64,000 nt of DNA, taken from the NCBI RefSeq assembly GCF_030406905.1, contig NZ_CP129137.1, positions 5,414,001-5,478,000 on the forward strand. Direction: 5' to 3'. The notes below the pieces were generated by a model. It made no database searches and was not told where the DNA came from. It saw only the letters and a list, made by a program, of their open reading frames with translations. Made by a program: the position numbers and the translations under genes. This document shows, piece by piece, positions 43,463 to 55,391 of this stretch (the stretch's first letter is position 1; every line of letters begins with the position of its first letter). Source of the DNA: Streptomyces sp. HUAS CB01. GTDB lineage: Bacteria; Actinomycetota; Actinomycetes; Streptomycetales; Streptomycetaceae.

Positions 43463-44920
43463 TCAGCCGAAGGGGATGCGGACGAAGGACTGGTTGCCGA
43501 TGCCGACGGTGCTGGCGCCGTTGCCGATGGCGTTCCACACCTCGATGCGCACCCTGCCGTTCGTCAGATCACCGTGTGTGCCGGTGGCGGACCGCAGGCC
43601 ACGTGCCTGGGTGTAGTGCTCGTAGCCCGGGACCGGATCGGTGGCGAAGTAGTGGTACGTCTCGGTGCGGTCCCAGGTGCCGTCGCCCGTGCGGTCGTAA
43701 CTCACCCGAACCTGCTGGCCGTTGGCGACGGTGGCGCCGGCGTCCACGAAGAGGTCGAACTGCGTCGAACCGCCGTTGTACGCCCGGGTGACCGGGCCGG
43801 AGGTGAACACCTGCGGACTGTGCGGGGTGCCGTCGTGGTTCGCGCCGCCCGCCGACGCGAGCGTCACGGTGGAGCCGGAGCCGGTCGCGTCCCCGGCGAC
43901 GCCGCTGCCGCGCAGGTACAGCTGCGAGGAGCCGGTCGGCGGGTCGGTCGGCGGCGGGGCCGTGCCACCGCCGCGGGTCCACACGGCGACGTAGTCGACG
44001 AGCATCGGCCGGCCCGGGACGGTCGCGGCGGTCGGGGTCCTGCCGGCCAGCGCGTCCGGGAAGGCGCCGCCGATCGCGACGTTGAGGAGGATGAAGTAGC
44101 CCGCGTGCTCCGTCATGTTGGCCCAGGTGGCGGCGTCCATCTGGTTCTGGTTCACGCTGTGGTAGAGCTGGTCGTCCACGTACCAGCGCAGGGCGTTGGG
44201 CGAGGCGGAGCGGTCCCACTCGAAGCGGTAGGTGTGGAACGCCGACTGGCAGCTCGCGCCGGGGCAGGTGCGGCTGGCGCCGAGGCCGCTGGTCTCGTTG
44301 CACGGCCCGCCGGGGTTCACCCCGCAGTGGAGGACGCCCCAGACGGAGTTGAGGCCGTTGACGTTCTCCATGATGTCGAACTCGCCGATGCCGGGCCAGT
44401 TCCAGTAGTTGCCCCGGTACGGCGCCCCGAGCGCCCAGAACGCGGGCCAGTAGCCGAGCGCCGCGTCCCCGGTCACGTTGGGCATCCGGATGCGGCCCTC
44501 GATGCGCAGGGTGCCGCCGGCGGGGGCCTTGAAGTCGGCGCGGTGGGTCTCGATCCGCGCGGACGTCCAGTTGCCCGCCCCGTCGCGCAGCGGGGTGATG
44601 CGCAGATTGCCGCCGCCGTCGAGGCTGACGTTGTCCGGGCTGCCCGTGTAGTTCTGGATCTCGCCGGTGCCCCAGTTGCCGGGGCCGCCCGGATAGCCGT
44701 GACCGGTGTCGATCCGCCAGTCGGCGGAGGACGGCAGGGACCGGTCGGGACCGTTGAAGTCGTCGCTCCACTGCAGGTTCCAGCCGGGCGCCGGGGGCAC
44801 GTCCGCGTTGGCCGGGCCCGCGGGGCCGAGGGCGAGGAACCCGGTGAGGGCGACGGCCAGGGCCGTGAACGCCGTGAGGAGCGGGGTACGGGAGAGTCTG
44901 CTGATGCGGCTCGTGCTCAA
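43463..44920 (-). CDS. Secreted GH16 endo-beta-1,3(4)-glucanase with C-terminal carbohydrate-binding-type domain
   Basis: 485 residues. Signal peptide about 1-39 (ANADVPPAPG). GH16 catalytic domain about 45-310 with nucleophile/acid motif Glu180-Phe-Asp182-Ile-Met-Glu185 (GEFDIMEN). A Thr/Pro linker (about 312-325) leads to a beta-rich domain (about 328-485: LYLRGSGVAGDATGSGSTVTLAS...) seen in actinobacterial beta-1,3-glucanases. It hydrolyses laminarin-type glucans outside the cell. TTG start with GGAGG upstream. A CebR-like palindrome lies 38 bases upstream. Confidence 0.9.
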   Translation of the reverse strand: MSTSRISRLSRTPLLTAFTALAVALTGFLALGPAGPANADVPPAPGWNLQWSDDFNGPDRSLPSSADWRIDTGHGYPGGPGNWGTGEIQNYTGSPDNVSLDGGGNLRITPLRDGAGNWTSARIETHRADFKAPAGGTLRIEGRIRMPNVTGDAALGYWPAFWALGAPYRGNYWNWPGIGEFDIMENVNGLNSVWGVLHCGVNPGGPCNETSGLGASRTCPGASCQSAFHTYRFEWDRSASPNALRWYVDDQLYHSVNQNQMDAATWANMTEHAGYFILLNVAIGGAFPDALAGRTPTAATVPGRPMLVDYVAVWTRGGGTAPPPTDPPTGSSQLYLRGSGVAGDATGSGSTVTLASAGGANHDGTPHSPQVFTSGPVTRAYNGGSTQFDLFVDAGATVANGQQVRVSYDRTGDGTWDRTETYHYFATDPVPGYEHYTQARGLRSATGTHGDLTNGRVRIEVWNAIGNGASTVGIGNQSFVRIPFG

Positions 44921-44957
44921 GGAAGACCTCCGGGAGGGGGGTGGTGCCGGAAGTGAT

Positions 44958-44971
44958 TGAGAGCGCTCTCA
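44958..44971. promoter_or_regulatory. CebR/LacI-type operator before the GH16 gene
   Basis: tgagagcgctctca is a perfect 14-bp palindrome and differs from the published CebR consensus TGGGAGCGCTCCCA at two symmetric positions. This suggests repression by CebR or a paralogous LacI regulator and induction by beta-glucan oligosaccharides. Confidence 0.75.
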
Positions 44972-45061
44972 CCGTGTTGTGTAGATGGAGACAGGACGGT
45001 CGTCAATGCCTTGCGTGCGTTGACTTCCCGAAGGCACGGGCCACTTGGGCGGACGTGCCGG

Positions 45062-46672
45062 TCAGTAGTTCCGCCACTCGTGCCGGGTGTACTCCAGCAC
45101 CACGGGATCCATCAGCGTGCTGGCCCGCACCTTCTGCGGGCGGCGGTCCAGCGGGAAGACCGTCGCGGCCCGCAGGACCGCGTCGTCCAGGAACCGCAGC
45201 CGCGGGGCGTCCCCGGCCAGACGCAGGGCAGGCGCCGTGCCGTCCCTGCCGGGAGTGGCCAGCACGTAGCCCCAGTTGCCGAAGCTGGGGACGTCCACCT
45301 GGTACGCGGTGGTGCGGTAGCCGGCCGCGCCGATCGTCGTGGCGACCGACCAGAAGGACTTCGGGGCGAAGAACGGGGACCCGGCCTGCACCACGACCTG
45401 GCTCCCGGGCTTCAGCACCTTCCCCAGCAGGTGGTAGAACTCGACCGAGTAGAGCTTGGCCAGCGCGGCCGTGTCCGGGTCGGGGAAGTCGATGACGACC
45501 GTGTCGTACCGCTCCCGCGCGTCCCGCAGCCAGTTGAAGGCGTCGGCGTTGACGGCCGTGACCCGCGGGTCCGCGAGCGCACGGCCGTTGAGCTCGCTGA
45601 GCGGCGCGAAGCCCCGGGCCAGCCGCGTCATGGCAGGGTCCAGATCCACCAGCGTCACCTTCTCGACGCGGTCGTAGCGCAGCACCTCCCGCAGGGCCAG
45701 CGCGTCCCCGCCGCCGAGGATCAGCACGGACGTGTGCCGCCCCGACATGGCGGGGTGCACCAGGGCCTCGTGGTAGCGGTACTCGTCGACGGAGGAGAAC
45801 TGCAGGTCGCCGTTGAGGAAGAGCCGGGTGTCGGGCTCCCCGGTGAAGGCGGTGGACCGGGTCACCACGATGTCCTGGTACGGCGTCGTCTCGGCGTGGA
45901 TGATCGGGTCGCGGTAGAGCTGCTGCCGCGCGGTGACCTCGATGTCGTCGGCCAGCACGTACACCGTGCCGAGTACCGCGAGGACCGCGGCGACCACGAC
46001 GAGCAGCCCGGTGCGCACGGCGCGGCGGGTCTGCCGGCGGAAGATCCACAGGACGACCACGACCCCGGCCAGGGCGTTGACCGCCCCCACCACCAGGGCG
46101 CCCTTGAGCTGGCCGAAGGTCGGCAGGAGCAGCAGGGGGAAGCACAGGCCGCCGATGAGGGCGCCGATGTAGTCGACGGCGAACATGTCGGCGACCGCGC
46201 TGCCGGCCTCCTGGCGGCGGATGCGCTGCAACAGCGTCATCAGCAGCGGGATCTCGGCCCCGATGAGGAGACCGACGACGAACGAGACGACCACCATCGC
46301 CGGCATGTAGACGCGCAGCCAGGCGAACGACAGGTACAGCACGAGCACCGACAGGCCGCCGACGAGCGCCAGCAGCGCCTCCACGGCGGCGAAGGCGCCG
46401 ACGGCACGCCGCTGCAGCGGTTTGGCCGCGAGCGATCCGACGCCCATGGCGAAGACCATGACGGAGATGACCACCGAGGTCTGCATCACGGAGTTGCCGA
46501 TGAGGTAACTGCCCAGCGCCGTCAGGGCCAGTTCGTACACCAGGCCGCAGGCCGCGCAGAGGAACACCGAGAACAGCAGCAGCACCCGCGCCCCCCGGGA
46601 CCTGACGGGGGACTCGGGTGCGGTGGCTGTACGTTCCTGCGCGGCTGTGCGGTCCTGCACGGTGGTGCTCAC
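45062..46672 (-). CDS. Membrane-anchored polyamine aminopropyltransferase (spermidine synthase-like)
   Basis: 536 residues: N-terminal membrane domain with about seven helices (30-240), then a Rossmann aminopropyltransferase domain (265-536) with TPYQDIVVTRS, SVDEYRYHEALVHPAM, the AdoMet-binding ILGGGDALALREVLRY, VDLDP, and DFPDPDTAALAKLYSVEFY. Such fusions are common in actinobacteria; the acceptor amine is not known. GTG start. Last gene of a four-gene operon with DUF350, DUF4247 and DUF2617 proteins. Confidence 0.88.
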   Translation of the reverse strand: MSTTVQDRTAAQERTATAPESPVRSRGARVLLLFSVFLCAACGLVYELALTALGSYLIGNSVMQTSVVISVMVFAMGVGSLAAKPLQRRAVGAFAAVEALLALVGGLSVLVLYLSFAWLRVYMPAMVVVSFVVGLLIGAEIPLLMTLLQRIRRQEAGSAVADMFAVDYIGALIGGLCFPLLLLPTFGQLKGALVVGAVNALAGVVVVLWIFRRQTRRAVRTGLLVVVAAVLAVLGTVYVLADDIEVTARQQLYRDPIIHAETTPYQDIVVTRSTAFTGEPDTRLFLNGDLQFSSVDEYRYHEALVHPAMSGRHTSVLILGGGDALALREVLRYDRVEKVTLVDLDPAMTRLARGFAPLSELNGRALADPRVTAVNADAFNWLRDARERYDTVVIDFPDPDTAALAKLYSVEFYHLLGKVLKPGSQVVVQAGSPFFAPKSFWSVATTIGAAGYRTTAYQVDVPSFGNWGYVLATPGRDGTAPALRLAGDAPRLRFLDDAVLRAATVFPLDRRPQKVRASTLMDPVVLEYTRHEWRNY

Positions 46673-46679
46673 GGGGTGG

Positions 46680-47117
46680 TCAGGAGACCGCGGCGCCGAC
46701 CATGAAGGCCGTGCCGATGTACATCGCGGCCTGCACCCAGGCGGCGGGGTGCGGACGGTCCCCGTTGTCGTCGAGCACGGCCTCGCCGAGGCGGCCCGGC
46801 GTCAGCAGGCCGACGATGCAGGACACGAGCGTCATCACGACGACGCCGGCGAGGCCGTACAGCAGGGTGCTGAACAGGCCGAGGCCGAGGCCCTGTTCGG
46901 ACTCGCTCGCCCGGATGGACTGGTCGATGACGAGGCCGATGGCGATGGTCTGCCCGGCGAGGAGGACCGCCGCGCCGCGGTTGCGCTCCGTCCACACCAC
47001 GTGGACGAGCTTGCCGGGGGTCACCAGGTCGAGCGCGACGAAGCCCACGACCATCACGATGAAGCCGGTGAGGCCGTAGAGCAGGGCGGTGCCTGCGGAC
47101 TCGAGGATCTCTGCCAC
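46680..47117 (-). CDS. DUF350 membrane protein
   Basis: 145 residues, four membrane segments in two repeats (each ending near LVTPGKL / LLTPGRL, the DUF350 duplication). Function unknown; genomic association with aminopropyltransferases is widespread. GTG start, AAAGG upstream. Ends eight bases before the transferase start. Confidence 0.88.
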   Translation of the reverse strand: MAEILESAGTALLYGLTGFIVMVVGFVALDLVTPGKLVHVVWTERNRGAAVLLAGQTIAIGLVIDQSIRASESEQGLGLGLFSTLLYGLAGVVVMTLVSCIVGLLTPGRLGEAVLDDNGDRPHPAAWVQAAMYIGTAFMVGAAVS

Positions 47118-47171
47118 GGGGGTGCCTTTCGGGGACGTCGTCGGGAGTCGGGTGGGCGGATTCGCGGGGGA

Positions 47172-47576
47172 CTACTTGCCGGAGCCGGGGCCGCCGCCGC
47201 GGAACGCGTCGCTCTCGGGGTCCGGCCAGACGTTGCCGATGCGGGACTTCCAGCGGTGGTGGCCGGTGCGGTAGTCGTCGATCTCGATCCGGCTGCCCTG
47301 GAGGAACGGGCTGATCGCGACGATGTCGTCCCGGTACCGCAGGAAGACCATGTCGCCGTCGGCGACGCGGTCCACGGACGCGGTGTGCCCGTGTATCTCG
47401 TCACCGACCGCGGAGACCCGGTCCGAGGGGTCGGTGTATCCGGGGCCGCTGCCGCCGTACTGCTGGCGGATCCAGGAGGACGGGACGGCGTTGCCGTCGT
47501 CGTCCGGCTCGTCGGAGCACGCGGTGAGCGCGGCCATGGCGAGCATCGTCGCGGTGAGGAGTCGGACGGTCTTCAA
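47172..47576 (-). CDS. DUF4247 lipoprotein
   Basis: 134 residues with a TTG start: GGAGG sits five bases upstream and the start overlaps the DUF2617 stop (GTTGA). Lipobox LTAC at about 16-19 (MAALTACSDEP). The domain shows FLRYRDDIVAISPFLQGSRIEIDDYRTGHHRW. Function unknown; surface-anchored member of the operon. Confidence 0.85.
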   Translation of the reverse strand: MKTVRLLTATMLAMAALTACSDEPDDDGNAVPSSWIRQQYGGSGPGYTDPSDRVSAVGDEIHGHTASVDRVADGDMVFLRYRDDIVAISPFLQGSRIEIDDYRTGHHRWKSRIGNVWPDPESDAFRGGGPGSGK

Positions 47577-48067
47577 CGGGCCTCCAGCCGGGTCTGCGTC
47601 GCCACGATCTGGCGGCTCTGCGGATAGGTGTGCCAAGTGCGCCAGCTCAGCCCGGAGCCGTGCGGCGCGACGGCCAGCGCGGTGACGGCGTCCGGGGAAC
47701 CGGGGAAGACCCCGCAGAGCGACCGGGCGTCACCGTCGCAGCGGGCGAGCACGGCGGCCACCCGCTCGGTGAACTCGCCGGCGGAGCAGTGCAGTACGCG
47801 GGCGCCGAAGTGGTAGCGCCAGTCGTCGAACTCGTGCGTCGCGGACTCCGGCAGCCCGCCCTCGACGCCGGGCAGGCAGGCCACCGTCTCCCGGACCGGA
47901 CCGGCGATGACCTGGTGCGAGGCACCGAGCAGCCGCAGTTGTACGACGGTCCCGGCGACGGTGAGGTCGCGCACGGCTAGCGCCGGGTGCTCGGGCCGGC
48001 CCAGCGTGAACGACAGCTGGTCGGCTCCGGTGTCCAGATAGGGCGTCGCGAGGGGTATGCCGGTCAC
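47573..48067 (-). CDS. DUF2617 family protein
   Basis: 164 residues, soluble. DUF2617 features: LSFTLGRPEHPALAVRDLTV, RLLGASHQVIAG, THEFDDWRYHFGARV and a C-terminal LSWRTWHTYPQ. Function unknown. GTG start overlaps the stop of a short upstream frame (GTGA). Part of the aminopropyltransferase operon. Confidence 0.85.
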   Translation of the reverse strand: MTGIPLATPYLDTGADQLSFTLGRPEHPALAVRDLTVAGTVVQLRLLGASHQVIAGPVRETVACLPGVEGGLPESATHEFDDWRYHFGARVLHCSAGEFTERVAAVLARCDGDARSLCGVFPGSPDAVTALAVAPHGSGLSWRTWHTYPQSRQIVATQTRLEAR

Positions 48068-48219
48068 GCGCCGCCGCCCGCGCGGATCTCACGGGCCGGC
48101 GCCGCGGGGGCCGCCGCGGGTGCGGGCGGCAGGAGCGGCGCGGCACCGACGGCGCCAACGGCGCCGGCCACGGCGGGCACGGACTTCACGGACGATCCCC
48201 AGGACTTCGGTACGGGCAT
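48064..48219 (-). CDS. Short Ala/Pro-rich frame upstream of the DUF2617 gene (possible remnant)
   Basis: 51 codons from ATG 48219, ending in a TGA that overlaps the DUF2617 GTG by four bases. Third positions are strongly GC in the second half, as in real genes here, but the content (VPAVAGAVGAVGAAPLLPPAPAAAP) is low complexity. A different frame just upstream (start GTG about 48288: VTIEVRELPEPVPERCAILGALNARTEVLGIVREV) also looks coding, so this may be the two ends of one frameshifted gene. Not recognised. Confidence 0.3.
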   Translation of the reverse strand: MPVPKSWGSSVKSVPAVAGAVGAVGAAPLLPPAPAAAPAAPAREIRAGGGA

Positions 48220-48346
48220 TGAGCGCGCCGAGTATGGCACAGCGCTCGGGCACAGGTTCGGGCAGTTCACGGACCTCGATCGTCACCCTCAGGTGGGTAT
48301 CCGACTTTTTCGTCGGTACTTGTGGGGGTACGAGCGCCGGATCAGC

Positions 48347-49252
48347 ATGATCCCCATGTCCATCGAGAACACCACCCCCGCTTCCCCCGCAGCCCCCGTG
48401 TCCGTGATCGGCCTCGGCGCCATGGGCCGTGCCCTCGCCGGCGCGTTCCTGGACGCGGGTCATCCCACCACCGTCTGGAACCGCTCCCCGGGCAGGGCGG
48501 GCGAACTCGCCGGACGCGGCGCCGTGCTCGCCGTCACCGCCGAGGAGGCCGTCCGCGCGAGCGGGCTCGTCGTGGTCTGCGTCGTCGACCACGAGGCGGC
48601 CCGCGCGGTGCTCGAACCGCTCGCCGCGGCGCTCCGGGGCCGGGTCCTGGTCAACCTCACCTCCGACACCCCGGAACGCTCCCGGGAGGCGGCGGACTGG
48701 GCCGCCGCGCACTCCGTGGCCTATCTGGACGGAGCGGTGATGGTGCCGACCCCGGTCGTCGGGACGCCCGAAGCGCTGCTGTTCCACTCCGGTTCCCGCG
48801 AGGCGTTCGAGCGTCACGAGTCCACGCTCAGGGCGCTGGGCGGGAGGACCGTCTTCGTCGGCGAGGACCCCGGACTCGCCGCGCTCTACGACCTCTGCCT
48901 GCTCGACTTCTTCTACGGCGGCATGGCGGGCCTTGTGCACGCCTTCGCGCTGGCGACGGCCGACGGGGTGAAGGCTGCCGACATCGTGCCGTACCTCGGC
49001 ACCATCGTGGAGATCCTGCCGCCGATCGCCGCGCACACCGCGGCCGCCGTCGACGCCCGCAGCTATCCGGGCGGGGAGGCCAACCTCGCGATGATGGCGA
49101 CCGGGGTCGGCCATGTCCTGCACGCCGCCCGCACGCGCGGCCTCGACGTCGGCCACCTGGAGGCGATCCGCGCGGTGGCGGAGCGGGCGGTGGCCGGGGG
49201 ACACGGCCAGGACGACTGGTCGAGCACGGTGGAGGCGGTACGGGGAGCGTAG
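48347..49252 (+). CDS. NAD(P)-dependent beta-hydroxyacid dehydrogenase/imine-reductase-like oxidoreductase
   Basis: 301 residues from ATG 48347 (298 if ATG 48356 is used; no clear ribosome binding site). Rossmann motif GLGAMGRALAGAFLDAGHPTTVWNRSPGRA with an Arg that favours NADPH, VNLTSDTPERSREAADWA, and a helical C-domain (ALYDLCLLDFFYGGMAGLVHAFALA) resembling imine reductases. The substrate is unknown. Upstream, a hairpin ccgac-tttttc-gtcgg (48303-48316 region) and gtgggtatcc / gtgggggtac repeats may be regulatory. Confidence 0.82.
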   Translation: MIPMSIENTTPASPAAPVSVIGLGAMGRALAGAFLDAGHPTTVWNRSPGRAGELAGRGAVLAVTAEEAVRASGLVVVCVVDHEAARAVLEPLAAALRGRVLVNLTSDTPERSREAADWAAAHSVAYLDGAVMVPTPVVGTPEALLFHSGSREAFERHESTLRALGGRTVFVGEDPGLAALYDLCLLDFFYGGMAGLVHAFALATADGVKAADIVPYLGTIVEILPPIAAHTAAAVDARSYPGGEANLAMMATGVGHVLHAARTRGLDVGHLEAIRAVAERAVAGGHGQDDWSSTVEAVRGA

Positions 49253-49426
49253 GCGCTGTCCCGTCACCGGTGGATCAGCGCGGCGTCAGATGCGGTGCAT
49301 CGTAAGGCGGAGGGTCGCCCTCGTACCGGGTGGGTTCGGGCGATCCGGCAACGCGGCGAGGCGCCGTAGCTGCCGTCGTGCGCCCGCTGGGGACTACGGG
49401 ACAGCCCTTGAGCCGGTGGCGACGGG

Positions 49427-50686
49427 CTACGCCGCCCTTCCGTACATCAGCCGCCGCAGCAGGGTCTCGGCGGGGCCGCGGCGGCCCCGGCGCTCCAGCG
49501 CGTACGCACCGGCGACCGTCACCAGCCAGACGGCGGTGCCGAAGAGGGCCATCGAGGCGCTGCCCAGATGCTCGCCGAGGCCGAGACCCCAGGCCGCGAG
49601 CACCGGCGCGAAGAGCAGGGAGTGAGCGAGGTAGCACGACAACGACCGCTTCCCGACGGCGGCGAGGGCCGGGACGACGGGCAGGCCGCCCCGCTGCGGA
49701 CGGGAGGCCCACCAGTGGGCGAAGAGGGCGATGGCGGCGACATAGCCGAGCCCGGCCACGTTTCCGGTGACGTCCCGCAGCGCGGTGAGCGCTCCCGACT
49801 CGCTCTGCGCGGCGTCGGGTACGCGCAGCACGCCGACGTGGGCGAGCGCGGCGGGCAGTGCGCCGAGCCAGCCCACGGCGATGCCGACGACGGCGGTACG
49901 GCGCAGCAGCGGCAGATGGCTGCCCGGCTCCTCCAGGACGCGCCGGCGGGCCGCCCAGAAGCCCAGCAGGAAGATGACGTAACCGCCGGCGACGAGACTG
50001 AGCGGGGCCGCGCCGAAGGTGAGGAGCAGACCGGTGGAGAGCCGGGTGCCGACCGCCTCGAGCCAGTTCTCCTCTCCGCTCGCGTACGCGACGTACCCCG
50101 GCTCGGCCCCGGGATCCCCGATCGCGCCCAACCCGCCGTCGAGCACGGCGAACAGGGCGGGGCCCGCGGTCACGAGGACCAGTTGCACCGCGGCGATGCG
50201 GATCCACCACGTGAGGGCACGGTCGCTGCGGCGCAGGAACAGCCGGCCGAGCAGGAGGCTCAACATCCCGTAGTAGCCGAGGATGTCACCGGCCATCAGC
50301 AGTATCGCGTGGGCGAGCCCCAGGGCGACCAGCCACAGACTGCGCCGGCGCAGTATCGCGGCGGCGTCGCGCTCCGTGGTGCCGGCGGCCGTCTGCCGCA
50401 GGAAGAGCTGCGTCATCCCGTAGCCGAAGAGGAACGCGAAGAGCGGATAGACGCGCATGTCCAGCACCACGATCATCGTGAACTGCACCGCCTGATCGAG
50501 CCGCGATCCGTCGACGGGGTGCCAGCCGGACGGCCCCCGACGGGCGGCCCACAGGTGGTAGGCGGTGTTGGACAGCACGATGAGCAGGAGCATCAGCCCC
50601 CGCGCGACATCGGGGGCGAGCGCGCGCTCGTCGCCTCGTACGGCCCCTCGCCGCACCGGCCCTGCGGTGGTGGTCTCCACGGTCAT
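49427..50686 (-). CDS. DUF418 integral membrane protein
   Basis: 419 residues with about ten hydrophobic segments. N-terminal RGLMLLLIVLSNTAYHLW and MRVYPLFAFLFGYGMTQLFLRQ, and C-terminal AVGKRSLSCYLAHSLLFAPVL, are DUF418 signatures, related to acyltransferase-3-type membrane proteins. Function unknown. Single gene with a 174-base gap downstream in which nothing was recognised. Confidence 0.88.
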   Translation of the reverse strand: MTVETTTAGPVRRGAVRGDERALAPDVARGLMLLLIVLSNTAYHLWAARRGPSGWHPVDGSRLDQAVQFTMIVVLDMRVYPLFAFLFGYGMTQLFLRQTAAGTTERDAAAILRRRSLWLVALGLAHAILLMAGDILGYYGMLSLLLGRLFLRRSDRALTWWIRIAAVQLVLVTAGPALFAVLDGGLGAIGDPGAEPGYVAYASGEENWLEAVGTRLSTGLLLTFGAAPLSLVAGGYVIFLLGFWAARRRVLEEPGSHLPLLRRTAVVGIAVGWLGALPAALAHVGVLRVPDAAQSESGALTALRDVTGNVAGLGYVAAIALFAHWWASRPQRGGLPVVPALAAVGKRSLSCYLAHSLLFAPVLAAWGLGLGEHLGSASMALFGTAVWLVTVAGAYALERRGRRGPAETLLRRLMYGRAA

Positions 50687-50862
50687 GCCGCAACGCTAGA
50701 ACGGTGGGAGGGGCGGGCGGGATCCGTCTTCCGTCGACGGCCGGGCGACGAAAGTGTCGGCGCCGGTCGCCGGGATCGGTCGATGTGTCCCGGAGCACAA
50801 AAAATCCCGGTCCGAATGTGACGGGCCGGGTATTTCTCCGCGTATATTGAATAGTTCCGCGT

Positions 50863-50892
50863 TTCGCGTTCGGATGGAACAAGGAACGCGAA
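50863..50892. promoter_or_regulatory. Inverted repeat in the helD leader
   Basis: ttcgcgttc and gaacgcgaa, perfect nine-base arms 12 bases apart, 40 bases before the TTG start, behind an AT-rich -10-like tatatt near 50853. The 19-bp rifamycin-associated element known from some helR promoters was not seen. Confidence 0.5.
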
Positions 50893-53113
50893 GCACTTCA
50901 ATAAACGTACTGTAGCGCGTCAGGAGCTGAATTGTCAACCGAGGAAATGCGGCAGGAACAACAATTCGTCTCCCTCGCCCATGAGCGGCTCGATCAGCTG
51001 CGGGGGGAGGCCGAGTCCGCCGTGCGTGCCACGATGGCGCAGGTCAGCACCGGTCGGCAGGCGCGGGTGGAACGCGATATCGAGGTGGCGGAGCACTCCG
51101 CCTCGCTCGCCGCGCTGAATGCCGCCGACTCCGGACTCTGTTTCGGGCGCATCGACCGGCGCGACGGAGTGACGTACCACATCGGGCGGACGGGAATCCG
51201 CAGGGACGACGCCGAACGCACGCCGCTGCTGATCGACTGGCGGGCGCCCGTGGCGCGCCCGTTCTATCTCGCGACCGGGTACGAACCGCTGGGCCTGCGC
51301 AGGCGCAGGCACATCACCACCGAGGGCCGCACCGTCACCGGGCTGCACGACGAGATCATGGACCTCGCCGACCCGACCCGCACCGGCCATGAGTCGCACG
51401 ACGCCGACGAGGTGCTGCTCGCCGCCCTCAACAGCGCCCGCACCGGGCGGATGGCCGACATCGTCTCCACCATCCAGGCCGAGCAGGACCACATCATCCG
51501 CGCCCCGCAGCACGGAGTCCTCGTCGTCGAGGGCGGCCCCGGCACCGGCAAGACGGCCGTCGCACTGCACCGTGCCGCGTACCTCCTCTACGCTCACCGC
51601 GAGCAGCTCGCCAAGCGGGCCGTGCTGATCGTCGGGCCCAACCCGGCGTTCCTCGGCTACATCGGCGAGGTGCTGCCGTCCCTCGGCGAGACCGGCGTCC
51701 TGCTGTCGACCGTCGGCGAGCTGTACCCCGGGATCCACGCCACCGGCACCGACAGCCCCGCGGCCGCGGCCGTCAAGGGCCGCGCGGACATGGCGGGCGT
51801 GCTCGCCGAGGCCGTACGGGACCGGCAGCAGGTGCCCGAGAAGGGCGAGCCGATCGTCATCGCGCACGACGACGGCGAGCTGGTCCTCGACTGGGACATC
51901 GCCGTGGAGGCGCGGCACAAGGCCCGCGAGACCGGGCTGCCGCACAACCTCGCCCGCCCCTACTTCGCCTTCCGCATCATCGACGACCTCACCACCCAAC
52001 TCGCCGACCGCATCGGCGAGGACCCCTACGGCGGCCCCAACTTCCTCGGCCCGGACGACATCGCCCAGCTCGGCAAGGCCGTGGCCGCCAGTGCCGAGGT
52101 GCACGCCGCGATCGCGTCGCTGTGGCCCCCGCTCACCCCCGAGGAGTTCCTCGCCGACTACCTCGCGGATCCCACGCACCTGGACGGGGCGGACGCGGAC
52201 CTGATCAGACGCACCGGCGGACCGTGGACCCCCGCGGACGTGCCCCTCCTCGACGAGGCGGCGGAACTCCTCGGCGAGGACGACTCCGCGGCCCGCGCCG
52301 CCGCCGAGGCCGAGCGCGCCCGCCAGATCGCCTACGCGCAGGGCGTGCTGGACGTCTCGTACGCCTCCCGCACGTACGAGTTCGAGGACAAGGAGGACGT
52401 CGACGCCGACGCCTCCGAGGTGCTGTCCGCCCACGACATCATCGACGCCGAGCGCATGGCCGAACGGCAGGAGGAGACCGACCACCGCAGCGCCGCGGAG
52501 CGTGCCGCAGCCGACCGGACCTGGGCGTTCGGGCACATCATCGTCGACGAGGCCCAGGAGCTGTCCGCCATGGCCTGGCGGCTGCTGATGCGCCGCTGCC
52601 CGACCCGCTCGATGACCCTCGTGGGCGACCCGGCCCAGACCGGGGACCTGGCCGGGTGCGACTCCTGGGAGCGGATCCTCGCCCCGTACGTCGAGGACCG
52701 CTGGCAGCTGGCGCGGCTCGGGGTCAACTACCGCACGCCCGCCGAGATCATGGAGTACGCGGCCGAGCGGCGCCGGAGCACCGACCCCGGCTTCACCCCG
52801 CCGCGCTCCATCCGGTCCACCGGCGTCGCCCCCTGGGAGCGCACCGTGGAGCTCGCCGGCGTGGCGGCCCTCGCCGCCGCCGAGGCGCCGGAGGAGGGCC
52901 GGCTCGCCGTCATCGCCCCGCGCGAGCTCCACGCCGGACTCACCGGACTCGCCGGCGACGGGCCGCTCGACCTCTCCCGGCCCGTCGTCCTGCTCGACCC
53001 GCGCCAGGCCAAGGGCCTGGAGTTCGACACGGTGCTGGTGGTGGCGCCCGAGCGGATGCAGCCCAACGACCTCTACGTCGCGCTGACGAGGGCCACCCAG
53101 CGGCTCGGCGTCG

Positions 53114-55324
<2,211 letters not shown>

Positions 55325-55391
55325 GGGGGACGGCCTCCTTGTGCTCAGGGGGAGATCGGGTCAGGGGGCGCGGTGCGGGGGCGACGCGGCG

